From an uncultured Eubacteriales bacterium (GTDB lineage: Bacteria; Bacillota; Clostridia; Lachnospirales; CAG-274), in the NCBI GenBank assembly GCA_905201505.1, contig CAJKOJ010000010.1:1-45201 (forward strand): a DNA stretch of 45,201 nt, given 5' to 3'. The notes under the pieces were generated by a model, which saw nothing but the letters and a program-made list of their open reading frames with translations, ran no database searches and was not told the DNA's origin. Shown piece by piece: positions 9,399-17,131 of this stretch (position 1 is the stretch's first letter; each line of letters opens with the position of its first letter). Position numbers and translations under genes: made by a program.

Positions 9399-9853
9399 TA
9401 CAAACACCCTCCATAAATAGCCTTTTTATAAAATTTCTTTTGGGTCTCCCATTGCACAATAAACAAATCAGAGTGTTTTTCCATAAGTCTTCCTGCAACA
9501 GTAGGCATATTTGCCCTTCCAAAAGTTTCAATAAAAATAAACTTTTTCTTAAAAACAATACTAAGCAAATAAAAAGGATATGCAACCATCGTACCTGTAG
9601 TAACAACCATGTCAGGCTTTTCTTTAAACCAAATATTTAACGCTTTTATAAAGTTCACAGTCATTTTAAAAGGCATTAATTTATCCTTTAAATCAGTTTG
9701 TTTCATAAAGTATGAAGCCAAAGGAGCTTCAAACTGTGTTTTTTCAGTAACAAAAAAACCGTCATATTTATCTGCTAATACTTTAAGTTTTACAAGCTGT
9801 TCCCAATGTCCTCCGGACGATGATACAAAACAAATTTTAGGTGTTTTACACAT
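9395..9853 (-). CDS. PssD/Alg14-like glycosyltransferase membrane-associated subunit
   Basis: Protein of 152 residues resembling Alg14/PssD, the subunit that binds the membrane acceptor and recruits the PssE/Alg13 catalytic half. The N-terminal PKICFVSSSGGHWEQL is the family glycine motif. Further along are NIWFKEKPDMVVTTGTMVAYP, a hydrophobic stretch (YLLSIVFKKKFIFIETF), and GRANMPTVAGRLM. The two genes overlap by four bases (TTGA), which fits equal production of the two subunits. Only two bases separate it from the nucleotidyltransferase-fold gene upstream. An AAGGA site lies upstream of the ATG. Confidence 0.87.
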   Translation of the reverse strand: MCKTPKICFVSSSGGHWEQLVKLKVLADKYDGFFVTEKTQFEAPLASYFMKQTDLKDKLMPFKMTVNFIKALNIWFKEKPDMVVTTGTMVAYPFYLLSIVFKKKFIFIETFGRANMPTVAGRLMEKHSDLFIVQWETQKKFYKKAIYGGCLY

Positions 9854-9855
9854 AC

Positions 9856-11058
9856 TTACTTATCCTTCTTTCCTTTCAGACCTACAATGCTCAGCAATTC
9901 ATAGTGAAGAGACGCATCTTCGCTACTTGCAAAGGCATTTCTTATACGCTCTAAACTGTTTTCCTTGTTTTTTACTATTCTAAACCACCAAAATCTAATC
10001 CACCCTAACGGCAACATATATTTTGGTGTATTTTCAAACCATACATATCTTAACTTCAGCTGTTCATAACTCGGAAAAATAATTTTAAGCATATTTTTAA
10101 ATCTTTCAGGCAGCGAACCATTATTTTTGTCAATTCTTATTGCGTCAACATTTTTACCGTTATATCCAAAAACACCGCCGTCAAGAATATACTCTTCAAC
10201 AGTACTTAATTTACCATTATCTAATTCATAATTTAATATAGGTATATCCGTTTTAAACCAATTACTGCATAATTCAAAAATATTAGCTGCAAATTTATCT
10301 AACCCTAGATGTGTCAATTCTCTTTCAACACATTCCCAATCAATCACATCGTGAAGCTTTCTTACAAAAAAAGCAATATCTAATATCATTCTGACGCCGC
10401 AGCCGCTAAATTTAAAGTGCTTTGCCATATGCACCATAAGATAAACAAAATGATGCTCATAATTAAATTCATAAGAATAATCCTTAATTAACACAGCATT
10501 TTTAAAGTTGTCAGAAAAATAACTTACATAATCTATATCATCAAAAAGATTTTTATCAATTATCTGTGTATGTACTTCAATACAAACTCCGTTTTTGCTG
10601 TAATTCCTGACAGCCTTATGTGATGCCATCTCATCAAACACAAAACCATTTTCAACAAGCATAGTGTGGACAATATTCTGATTTTCAATATCTATAATAA
10701 TATCTAAATCTCCCATTGTCCTTAATTCTTTATCATTATAATAATTTTTTAAAACAGAGCCTTTAAACAAAATATGCCTTATCTTATTTTTATTTAAAAT
10801 TTTAATAATACTATTAAGCACTGCTTCCTGTACAACAGAATACCTAATAGTTGAAATAAAGACTGATTCCAGTTTTTTTCTAACCTCTTCACTGCTACAA
10901 ATATCTTTACCATTTACAGCGGCATAAATTACTCCGCCCAAATTATGTATAGACGCCAGTTGAAAAATTTCTTTCCAATCACCGTTACATAACTCCGCTG
11001 CATCGCTATTTAAGTATGAAGACAGTAGATTTATAAAGTTTTTTTCATTATCATTCAT
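9856..11058 (-). CDS. NTP_transf_5-type nucleotidyltransferase-fold protein
   Basis: Protein of about 400 residues of the uncharacterised nucleotidyltransferase group found in polysaccharide and peptide clusters. The N-terminal third has KNKIRHILFKGSVLKNYY followed by ELRTMGDLDIIID: the KG and DLDI elements match the metal-binding site of nucleotidyltransferase folds. A helical middle follows (HHFVYLMVHMAKHFKFSG), typical of the family, whose true reaction is unknown to me. It may modify a sugar or lipid intermediate. The start was placed at the ATG at 11058; a TTG at 11085 would add nine residues of unlikely composition. The ribosome site is weak. It lies 39 bases after the VanZ-like gene. 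Confidence 0.75.
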   Translation of the reverse strand: MNDNEKNFINLLSSYLNSDAAELCNGDWKEIFQLASIHNLGGVIYAAVNGKDICSSEEVRKKLESVFISTIRYSVVQEAVLNSIIKILNKNKIRHILFKGSVLKNYYNDKELRTMGDLDIIIDIENQNIVHTMLVENGFVFDEMASHKAVRNYSKNGVCIEVHTQIIDKNLFDDIDYVSYFSDNFKNAVLIKDYSYEFNYEHHFVYLMVHMAKHFKFSGCGVRMILDIAFFVRKLHDVIDWECVERELTHLGLDKFAANIFELCSNWFKTDIPILNYELDNGKLSTVEEYILDGGVFGYNGKNVDAIRIDKNNGSLPERFKNMLKIIFPSYEQLKLRYVWFENTPKYMLPLGWIRFWWFRIVKNKENSLERIRNAFASSEDASLHYELLSIVGLKGKKDK

Positions 11059-11097
11059 ATTCCGGCACCACCATACACAACGCAAAATATTATGTTA

Positions 11098-11580
11098 TTA
11101 TTTATCTGATTTTACTTTTTTTAAAAGTCTGCATATTATAAGTGCAATAACTGCACCGAATTCGTCCGCACATACATCAATAAACTGTGAAGTTCTGCCA
11201 TCCACAAATTTCTGATGCCACTCATCACTTCCCGCATAAACAGCACATAGCACCAATGTTAGAATAATGGCGTCTGCATCTTCCATTCCAAAGCTCTTGC
11301 AAAGAAGGTATAAAAACACAGCCAGTATTCCAAATATAAATATATGGGCACCTTTTCTGACAGTTTTATCAATCTTATATTTCAGTTTATCTAAATAAAC
11401 CTTTTTTTCCTTTTCACTTTTAAATTCTAAATTTTCTTTTTTTACCTGATTTTCAATAGGTATTGTTATTATATTACTTGTTTTCATCGTCTGCTTATAT
11501 GTCTGACTTGAAAAACCAAATATAGCTCCCATAACAAGCACTACACAAAAAAACAAAAAAACTCTTTTTAATTTTATCAA
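11098..11580 (-). CDS. VanZ-family membrane protein
   Basis: Membrane protein of about 160 residues with four hydrophobic helices and the VanZ hallmarks FGFSSQ, KGAHIFIFGILA, and SDEWHQKFVDGRTSQFIDVCADEFG. VanZ proteins reduce teicoplanin binding in some enterococci. Many homologues occur alone near cell-envelope or polysaccharide genes, with no known activity, and nothing else here suggests glycopeptide resistance. The gene overlaps the stop of the sugar transferase gene as TTGA if the TTG at 11580 is the start; a TTG one codon earlier (11583) is also possible. An unusual Lys/Glu-rich hydrophilic insertion lies near residues 45-70. Confidence 0.85.
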   Translation of the reverse strand: MIKLKRVFLFFCVVLVMGAIFGFSSQTYKQTMKTSNIITIPIENQVKKENLEFKSEKEKKVYLDKLKYKIDKTVRKGAHIFIFGILAVFLYLLCKSFGMEDADAIILTLVLCAVYAGSDEWHQKFVDGRTSQFIDVCADEFGAVIALIICRLLKKVKSDK

Positions 11581-12278
11581 CAAGCACCATCACCCTTTAA
11601 AACCGCAGGAACAGTCATTAATATAATTTTAATATCAGTCAATATACTCATCTCATTTATGTACTTGACATCTAATTGCATCCATTCATCAAACCCTATA
11701 TTACTTCTTCCGCTTACCTGCCAATAACAGCTAAGTCCCGGCTTAACCTTCAGTCTTTGCTTGGCAAAATCATTATATGTCTCAACTTCTTTAGGCAATG
11801 CAGGTCTTGGCCCAACAACAGACATGTCACCTTTAAATACATTTACCAGCTGCATAAGTTCATCTATACTGTACTTTCTTATAAAATGTCCGACCTTTGT
11901 TATCCTCGGATCATTTTTCATCTTAAACACAGGACCGTCAGCTTCATTTTGTTCCTGCAATTCCTTTAATCTCTCCTCAGCATTTGTATACATACTTCTG
12001 AACTTATACATTTTAAATAACTTTCCGTCTATACCAACTCTGTATTGAGAAAAAATCACGGGACCACGATCCTCACATTTAATAGCAATTGCTGTAATTA
12101 GAAAAATAGGCGATAAAACTATCATAGCACAAAGGGAAGCAATTATATCAAATCCCCTTTTCACTGCAAAATATCCTTTTCTGCTTTTTCTTCTTTCCTT
12201 CATAATAGAATATTCCTTTACAAACTTTGTTTTATTATAAGTATTATCTGCATATATTTCATTTGCATTAGCCTGCAT
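11577..12278 (-). CDS. Initiating sugar-phosphate transferase (monotopic PGT)
   Basis: Polyprenyl-phosphate sugar-1-phosphate transferase of 233 residues, the enzyme expected to start repeat-unit synthesis by loading the first sugar phosphate onto undecaprenyl phosphate. After about 35 N-terminal residues comes RGFDIIASLCAMIVLSPIFLI, the re-entrant membrane helix. Family motifs follow: FKMYKFRSM, RITKVGHFIRKYSIDELMQL, NVFKGDMSVVGPRPALP, and KPGLSCYWQVSGRSNIGFDEW. It lacks the large N-terminal domain of WbaP and is the minimal catalytic type. It is the first gene of the operon. The ATG at 12278 was chosen because GGAG lies eight bases upstream; a GTG at 12287 is too close to it. Confidence 0.93.
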   Translation of the reverse strand: MQANANEIYADNTYNKTKFVKEYSIMKERRKSRKGYFAVKRGFDIIASLCAMIVLSPIFLITAIAIKCEDRGPVIFSQYRVGIDGKLFKMYKFRSMYTNAEERLKELQEQNEADGPVFKMKNDPRITKVGHFIRKYSIDELMQLVNVFKGDMSVVGPRPALPKEVETYNDFAKQRLKVKPGLSCYWQVSGRSNIGFDEWMQLDVKYINEMSILTDIKIILMTVPAVLKGDGAC

Positions 12279-12370
12279 TTTCACCACTCCTTAATTGGAA
12301 ACTTAAACATATTCTTCATGTAACTCCTGAAACTAATCTAATACAGACATTTACTTATCATCATACTTCC

Positions 12371-12393
12371 TTTAATTCCCAAAGAGAATTAAA
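12371..12393 (-). other. Hairpin in leader of polysaccharide operon
   Basis: An eight-base inverted repeat (TTTAATTC / GAATTAAA) with a seven-base loop lies just downstream of the predicted promoter and about 95 bases before the first gene. It is A+T-rich and not followed by a T-run, so it is not an obvious terminator. It could stabilise the leader RNA or bind a regulator. Function is unknown. Confidence 0.4.
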
Positions 12394-12404
12394 AATTCGT
12401 CTTA

Positions 12405-12433
12405 ATTAAAAAACAAAAAATAAAATATGTCAA
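12405..12433 (-). promoter_or_regulatory. Predicted promoter of the polysaccharide operon
   Basis: The -35 box TTGACA (12428-12433) and -10 box TTTAAT (12405-12410) are separated by exactly 17 bases, on the strand and side expected for the operon beginning at 12278. The implied leader is about 120 bases. This lies in a 381-base gene-free stretch (12279-12659) that is otherwise A+T-rich. Confidence 0.6.
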
Positions 12434-12484
12434 ATCCTAATAATACATAAATATTTAATATAAATTAGAAACACTTATAAATAT

Positions 12485-12537
12485 AGAAAATGCTCTATAA
12501 ATATACAGCAAAAAACAACTGCCTTTAACAGAGCATT
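12485..12537 (-). terminator. Possible terminator after nucleotidyltransferase gene
   Basis: Inverted repeat AATGCTCT / AGAGCATT spans about 48 bases, with a smaller CAG/CTG hairpin inside, followed on the minus strand by TTTTCTATATT. It lies 120 bases after the stop at 12660 and just before the predicted polysaccharide promoter. The loop is long and the tract mixed, so termination may be weak. Confidence 0.35.
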
Positions 12538-12659
12538 AAAAAATCTATCTATAAATTCACAGCTTTAATTTTTTATTTTCAAAACTGTTCTGCCCTTATT
12601 ACAATATTAATTAATAATTAAGATATTTTGTTGATAATGTAAAATGCCGATACGTATTA

Positions 12660-13394
12660 TTATTCACCATAAATATTTCTGACTTCTTCAAGTGCCTTAT
12701 GTGTGCCGATATCATAGCACTCACCGTTCATTACATATCCGTAAACAGGCTTTTTCTTATGAAGCCATTGCAAGAAATACCCGGGAGCATCCGGACTGTT
12801 TCCTTCTTTAAGATATTCTTTAAACAACTTTACCGTATCTCTATTATACATATATGTGGCAAAAGCAGCTTTGTTACTTTTAGGTTTCTGTGGTTTTTCT
12901 TCCAAATCCAGAATTTTGCAGTCCTCATCCATAAGCACAACGCCTAACTGCTTAATCATTTCCATATCATCAAATTGCTTTACACAAACACAATCAGCCT
13001 TTTTCTCCTGATAAAAATCATAATATTCTTTAAGACTGTATGTAAACAAATTATCCCCCGCAATTATAATGACATCATCATCTATATTCCCCTGCTCAAT
13101 TGTATACTGTATATCCCCGATTGCACCTCTTTTGGTTTCATCAGAATCTGTACCGTCATCAATTACAATAATAGGCTTTGAATTAACCTTTTTATTTGCC
13201 CATTCCACAAATTTTTCTGCAAATTTGTGATTACTTATCACAAATATTGAATCAACATCTTCTATTTTATTTACTTCATCAACTATATAATCAATAATTG
13301 GTTTCCCGCCAACCTTCAACAAAGGCTTAGGCGTATTTTTTGTAAGAGGGTAAAGTCTTGTTGCATATCCCGCAACTAAAATAATAGCTTTCAT
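12660..13394 (-). CDS. Sugar-1-phosphate nucleotidyltransferase
   Basis: Nucleotidyltransferase of 244 residues (NTP_transferase family, RmlA/GlmU-N-like). The N-terminus MKAIILVAGYATRLYPLTKN and TPKPLLKVGGKPI form the nucleotide-binding signature. IIIAGDNLF carries the metal-binding aspartate, LEEKPQKPKS is the sugar-site element, and GECYDIGTH is the C-terminal aspartate motif. It should activate a sugar phosphate to an NDP-sugar for the adjacent glycan cluster. NTP and sugar are not certain; glucose-1-phosphate thymidylyl- or uridylyltransferase are candidates. The start was set at 13394, where AAGGAG lies upstream; an in-frame ATG 17 codons earlier lacks one. It has its own promoter. Confidence 0.88.
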   Translation of the reverse strand: MKAIILVAGYATRLYPLTKNTPKPLLKVGGKPIIDYIVDEVNKIEDVDSIFVISNHKFAEKFVEWANKKVNSKPIIVIDDGTDSDETKRGAIGDIQYTIEQGNIDDDVIIIAGDNLFTYSLKEYYDFYQEKKADCVCVKQFDDMEMIKQLGVVLMDEDCKILDLEEKPQKPKSNKAAFATYMYNRDTVKLFKEYLKEGNSPDAPGYFLQWLHKKKPVYGYVMNGECYDIGTHKALEEVRNIYGE

Positions 13395-13584
13395 TTTATT
13401 TAATCTCCTTATTGAATAATACAAATTCTTTATAAGACTATACATTCAATTTAATTGTAATACTATACGCACACACAAATAAATACCCTGCCGTATATAC
13501 TTTTCCACAACTTAACTATCCCCTGAAATATTTAACAGATGTTTAATTATTTATTAATAAATTTTTAAGTTCCCAGTTAGTTTA

Positions 13585-13613
13585 AGTATATCATATATTA
13601 CGACAAATTTCAA
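13585..13613 (-). promoter_or_regulatory. Predicted promoter of sugar nucleotidyltransferase
   Basis: TTGAAA (13608-13613), 17-base spacer, TATACT (13585-13590). The implied untranslated leader to the ATG at 13394 is long, about 185 bases. No known riboswitch was recognised in it. The promoter abuts the end of the pseudouridine synthase gene. Confidence 0.6.
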
Positions 13614-13621
13614 CTTTAATA

Positions 13622-14581
13622 TTATAACAAAATTTTGCAAATATTTTCCATACTACTGTCCATATCACACTTAAATTCTTTATTGTATAAATAATTCAGA
13701 GGACCTGTTTTTAATTTCATAACAAGCCTGTAACTGTGAAGAAACTGATTTTCAAGTCCAAACTTATCATAATAATATTTATTGACCTCATAATCACCAT
13801 ATTTTCTGTCCCCAACAATAGGATGACCTATATACTTCATACAAACCCTAATCTGATGGCTCTTTCCTGTCTCCAGTTTTATTTCAAGTAATGTATATTC
13901 CCCATTACTTTTTATAGGACGATAGTGCGTGCAAATATAGCTTCCTCCGTTATCAGTTTTACTTATTGATGCTGTATTTTCACTGCTCTTGCTATGATAC
14001 CCCTCAATTGTACCGCTTTTTTCAACAACACCCTTTACAAGTGTTATATAATATTTATCGATAAGCCTGTCCCTAAATCCTCTGTTGAGCTCCTGTACAG
14101 CATTTAGATTCTTCCCCATTGCAACTATACCGCTTGTATTAACATCAAGTCTGTTGCACACAGACGGCACAAATCCCATAGAATTATTTGGATTGTATTC
14201 CCCTTTTTTGTAAAGATAATAAAGAAGCTGATCATTTAATGTATTTGTCTTGTGTTCCTTGTCAGGATGTACAATAAGTCCTGCAGGCTTTCCACATAAT
14301 AATATATTTTCATCTTCAAATACTATACTAAAATTTCTTTCTGTCTTTAATATTCTCTTATCCTCTCTGAACTTATCAATTGTCTCATCAGCAAGATAGA
14401 GTTTTATGACATCACCTGTTTTCAGCAGTTCATTCCCCATAAGTCTTTTATCATTCAGTTTAATATTTTTCTTTCTTATCATTTTATAGACAAATGACTT
14501 ATTTGCCTTATTCATATATTTAAGCAAAAACTTATCTGCTCTTTGTCCCTGTTCCTTCCCTGTTATTTCTATTTCACGCAT
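13622..14581 (-). CDS. RluA-family pseudouridine synthase
   Basis: rRNA- or tRNA-modifying pseudouridine synthase of 319 residues, acting in the cytoplasm. An N-terminal S4-like RNA-binding domain (about residues 1-65, GQRADKFLLKYM) precedes the catalytic domain. The family signature NRLDVNTSGIVAMGKN contains the catalytic aspartate at residue 146. HPDKEHKTNTL and GKSHQIRVCMKYIGHPIVGD are further conserved blocks. It fits RluC/RluD-type proteins, but the target uridine cannot be read from sequence. A reasonable AGGGTGG site precedes the ATG. It stands alone, downstream of the recA terminator. Confidence 0.93.
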   Translation of the reverse strand: MREIEITGKEQGQRADKFLLKYMNKANKSFVYKMIRKKNIKLNDKRLMGNELLKTGDVIKLYLADETIDKFREDKRILKTERNFSIVFEDENILLCGKPAGLIVHPDKEHKTNTLNDQLLYYLYKKGEYNPNNSMGFVPSVCNRLDVNTSGIVAMGKNLNAVQELNRGFRDRLIDKYYITLVKGVVEKSGTIEGYHSKSSENTASISKTDNGGSYICTHYRPIKSNGEYTLLEIKLETGKSHQIRVCMKYIGHPIVGDRKYGDYEVNKYYYDKFGLENQFLHSYRLVMKLKTGPLNYLYNKEFKCDMDSSMENICKILL

Positions 14582-14656
14582 ATATCCACCCTATCCGCAC
14601 AAACGCTTTAATATCATACATTACATACAATTATTTAACATATATTTTAATACATA

Positions 14657-14686
14657 AATAAGGCATTTGCAATAGCAAATGCCTTA
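14657..14686 (-). terminator. Terminator of cinA-recA operon
   Basis: Perfect 11-base inverted repeat AAGGCATTTGC / GCAAATGCCTT with a four-base loop, 29 bases after the recA stop. On the minus strand it is followed by TTATTTATG, a weak T-rich tract. Confidence 0.75.
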
Positions 14687-14714
14687 AAATCATATTTTAA
14701 AATATTTAACAACT

Positions 14715-15803
14715 TTATTCCTGTTCATCAACAATTTCAGCTTCTTCATTAAGTTCAGCATTTTCATATACAATAGGATTTATCCCAAAGTGTTCTCTTA
14801 CCTTATTCTCTATTTCCAGACAAATATCAGGATTTTCTTCTAAGTACTTCTTGGCATTTTCTCTGCCTTGACCAATTCTGTTTTCATTATAGCTGTACCA
14901 CGCACCGCCCTTTTGTATTACATCAATACTGGCAGCAAGATCCAGCACATCTCCGATATGACTTATACCGGTTCCGTACATAATATCAAATTCAGCACTT
15001 TTAAAAGGAGGAGCAACCTTATTTTTGACAATCTTTGCACGTGTCCTGTTTCCTATAATGTCGCTTCCGTTTTTAATTGAATCAATTCTTCTCACATCTA
15101 TCCTTACAGAAGCACCGTATTTAAGTGCTGCACCACCTGTAGTTGTCTCAGGATTTCCAAACATTACACCGATTTTAGACCTGAGCTGATTAATAAATAT
15201 AACAATACAGTTGCTTTTATTAATAATAGATGCCAGTTTCCTTATAGCCTGAGACATAAGCCTTGCCTGACCACCCATAGTTGCATCGCCCATTTCACCT
15301 TCAATTTCACTCTTAGGTACCAATGCCGCAACAGAATCTACAACAACTATATCAATAGCACCTGAACGTACCATAGTTTCTGTAATTTCAAGAGCCTGCT
15401 CACCTGAATCCGGCTGTGAAACATAAAGTTCATCAATATTTACACCTAACTTTTTAGCATAAACAGGATCCAAAGCATGTTCAGCATCAACATATGCAGC
15501 TGTACCTCCCATTTTCTGTACCTCAGCAACTACATGAAGGGCAAGTGTAGTTTTACCGCTGCTCTCAGGTCCAAATATTTCTGTTATTCTTCCCTTTGGT
15601 ATTCCACCTATTCCCAAAGCCAGGTCAATTGAAAGACACCCTGTTGAAACTGCTTCTACAGACATATTGACCATATTATCTCCAAGCTTCATAATAGAGC
15701 CTTCACCAAATGTTTTTTCTATTTGTTTAAGAGCCATTTTTAAGGATTGCTCTTTCCCCTCTGTCTCAGCATTGTAATCCAAAATTTTACTTTTCTTAGC
15801 CAT
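14715..15803 (-). CDS. recA: DNA recombinase RecA
   Basis: RecA of 362 residues, full length. It binds single-stranded DNA in ATP-dependent filaments for homologous recombination and DNA-damage signalling. Visible features: KQIEKTFGEGSIMKLGD, the Walker A loop GPESSGKT (residues 78-85), IDIVVVDSVAALVPK (Walker B and following), MSQAIRKL, FINQLRSKIGVMFGNPETT (loops L1/L2), and an acidic C-terminal tail. It starts two bases after the cinA stop and is probably transcribed with it. No GAAC-N4-GTTC LexA operator was noticed before it. Confidence 0.99.
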   Translation of the reverse strand: MAKKSKILDYNAETEGKEQSLKMALKQIEKTFGEGSIMKLGDNMVNMSVEAVSTGCLSIDLALGIGGIPKGRITEIFGPESSGKTTLALHVVAEVQKMGGTAAYVDAEHALDPVYAKKLGVNIDELYVSQPDSGEQALEITETMVRSGAIDIVVVDSVAALVPKSEIEGEMGDATMGGQARLMSQAIRKLASIINKSNCIVIFINQLRSKIGVMFGNPETTTGGAALKYGASVRIDVRRIDSIKNGSDIIGNRTRAKIVKNKVAPPFKSAEFDIMYGTGISHIGDVLDLAASIDVIQKGGAWYSYNENRIGQGRENAKKYLEENPDICLEIENKVREHFGINPIVYENAELNEEAEIVDEQE

Positions 15804-15804
15804 T

Positions 15805-17049
15805 TTAATCCTCCGTATTTTTAAGTTCCTGTCTTAAAAGTTCCAGCACAGCAACTGTAGATGCACTTCTTATTCTCTCTCTGGAACCCTTATTTAACAA
15901 TTTTTTAACTTTCACTTTTCCTCTTATTGCCACACCAATATATACAAGCCCCACAGGCTTTTCTTCACTTCCGCCGTCGGGTCCGGCAATACCTGTTGTA
16001 GATATTCCAATATCGGTCTTGCTTACTCTTGCTGCACCAAGACACATTTCTTCAGCTGTTTGGGGACTTACTGCACCATATTTTTCAAGAATTTCATTTT
16101 TTACTCCCAAAAGCCTGTGTTTACTCTCATTTGTGTATGTGACCATACCATTTACAAAAGCCTTTGATGCTCCCGGATAATTTATAAGTCTTGAAGCCAC
16201 CATACCTCCTGTACAGCTTTCCGCAGTTGCAATCGTCATTCCCTTTGATATAATAAGCTTCATAACAGCAGATTCAAGAGTTTCATTTTCATCACCATAT
16301 ATATGTGTGCCAAGCCTTTTATATATTTCATCTATAGCAGGTTTTATTATATTTTCACACTCAGCCTTATTGCTTCCTCTTGCAGTAATCCTGAAAAGCA
16401 TTTCATTATTCTTTGCATACGGTGCAATGGTAGGATTTGTATTTTCCTGCATAATATCTCTTACAGCCTCTGCCGCTGCACTTTCACCAACCCCCGCAAT
16501 ATGAAGCTCATGACTTACAATTGTAACCTCTTGCTTTTTTTCAAGATAACTTCTGACGCTTTCTTTAAACATAGGTACCATTTCAGAAGGCGGTCCGGGG
16601 AGAATTACAGCAACTTTCCCGTTTTCCTCCACAGCACAGCCCGGAGCCAGACCATTATTATTTTCAAAAATAACAGCACCCTCCGGCATTATTGCCTGTT
16701 TTTTATTTGATTTTGGAATATAGTCTCTTCCTTCATAATATCCAAGTATTTTATTCCACGATGGATTATGAACTTCAAGCTTTCTTCCAAAGTATTCAGC
16801 AACAACTTCTTTTGTAATATCATCATCAGTGGGTCCAAGTCCTCCACTTGTAATAATCATATCAGCTCTTGAAAAAGCCAGCTTTAAAGCATCCATAAGT
16901 CTTTTATGATTATCCCCAACTACTGTCTGATAATGGCATGTAATACCAAGCACAGCCAATTCCTGTGCTATAAACTGTGCATTGCTGTTAAGTATATCCC
17001 CCAGCAAAAGCTCAGTACCAATAGAAATAATTTCAGCTTTCACATACAT
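15805..17049 (-). CDS. cinA: CinA competence/damage-inducible protein
   Basis: CinA of 414 residues with both classic domains: an N-terminal molybdopterin-binding-like domain (about 1-170; EIISIGTELLLGDILNSN, TSGGLGPTDDDITKEVVAEYF, ILPGPPSEM) and a C-terminal amidohydrolase domain (about 250-410; TIATAESCTGGMVASRLI, VTYTNESKHRLLGV, TTGIAGPDGGSEEKPVGLVYIG). Known activities in the family are ADP-ribose pyrophosphatase and nicotinamide-mononucleotide deamidase; it is linked to competence in streptococci. The cinA-recA order is common in Firmicutes. AAGGAGAG precedes the ATG, and a strong promoter lies at 17064-17092. Confidence 0.96.
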   Translation of the reverse strand: MYVKAEIISIGTELLLGDILNSNAQFIAQELAVLGITCHYQTVVGDNHKRLMDALKLAFSRADMIITSGGLGPTDDDITKEVVAEYFGRKLEVHNPSWNKILGYYEGRDYIPKSNKKQAIMPEGAVIFENNNGLAPGCAVEENGKVAVILPGPPSEMVPMFKESVRSYLEKKQEVTIVSHELHIAGVGESAAAEAVRDIMQENTNPTIAPYAKNNEMLFRITARGSNKAECENIIKPAIDEIYKRLGTHIYGDENETLESAVMKLIISKGMTIATAESCTGGMVASRLINYPGASKAFVNGMVTYTNESKHRLLGVKNEILEKYGAVSPQTAEEMCLGAARVSKTDIGISTTGIAGPDGGSEEKPVGLVYIGVAIRGKVKVKKLLNKGSRERIRSASTVAVLELLRQELKNTED

Positions 17050-17063
17050 CTCTCCTTAAAATT

Positions 17064-17092
17064 ATTATATCAAAGCTTTTATAAAAAATCAA
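17064..17092 (-). promoter_or_regulatory. Promoter of cinA-recA
   Basis: TTGATT (17087-17092), 17-base spacer, TATAAT (17064-17069). Transcription would start about ten bases before the cinA ribosome site, so the leader is very short. Confidence 0.7.
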
Positions 17093-17131
17093 CACAATAT
17101 AGAAAATTTATTCTAAAAACAAACAAATTTT

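Noticed and set aside
9358..9983. ORFs on both strands around the pssD/pssE junction (for example 9362-9640 and 9609-9983 on plus)
   Set aside because: Antisense or shifted readings of well-supported glycosyltransferase subunit genes; translations look random.
11098..11580. Glycopeptide-resistance gene (vanZ)
   Set aside because: Only the VanZ fold is shared; no vanHAX or vanRS genes nearby, and such homologues are widespread without resistance.
15780..17130. LexA/SOS box controlling recA
   Set aside because: No GAAC-N4-GTTC element noticed around the cinA promoter or the cinA-recA junction by eye.
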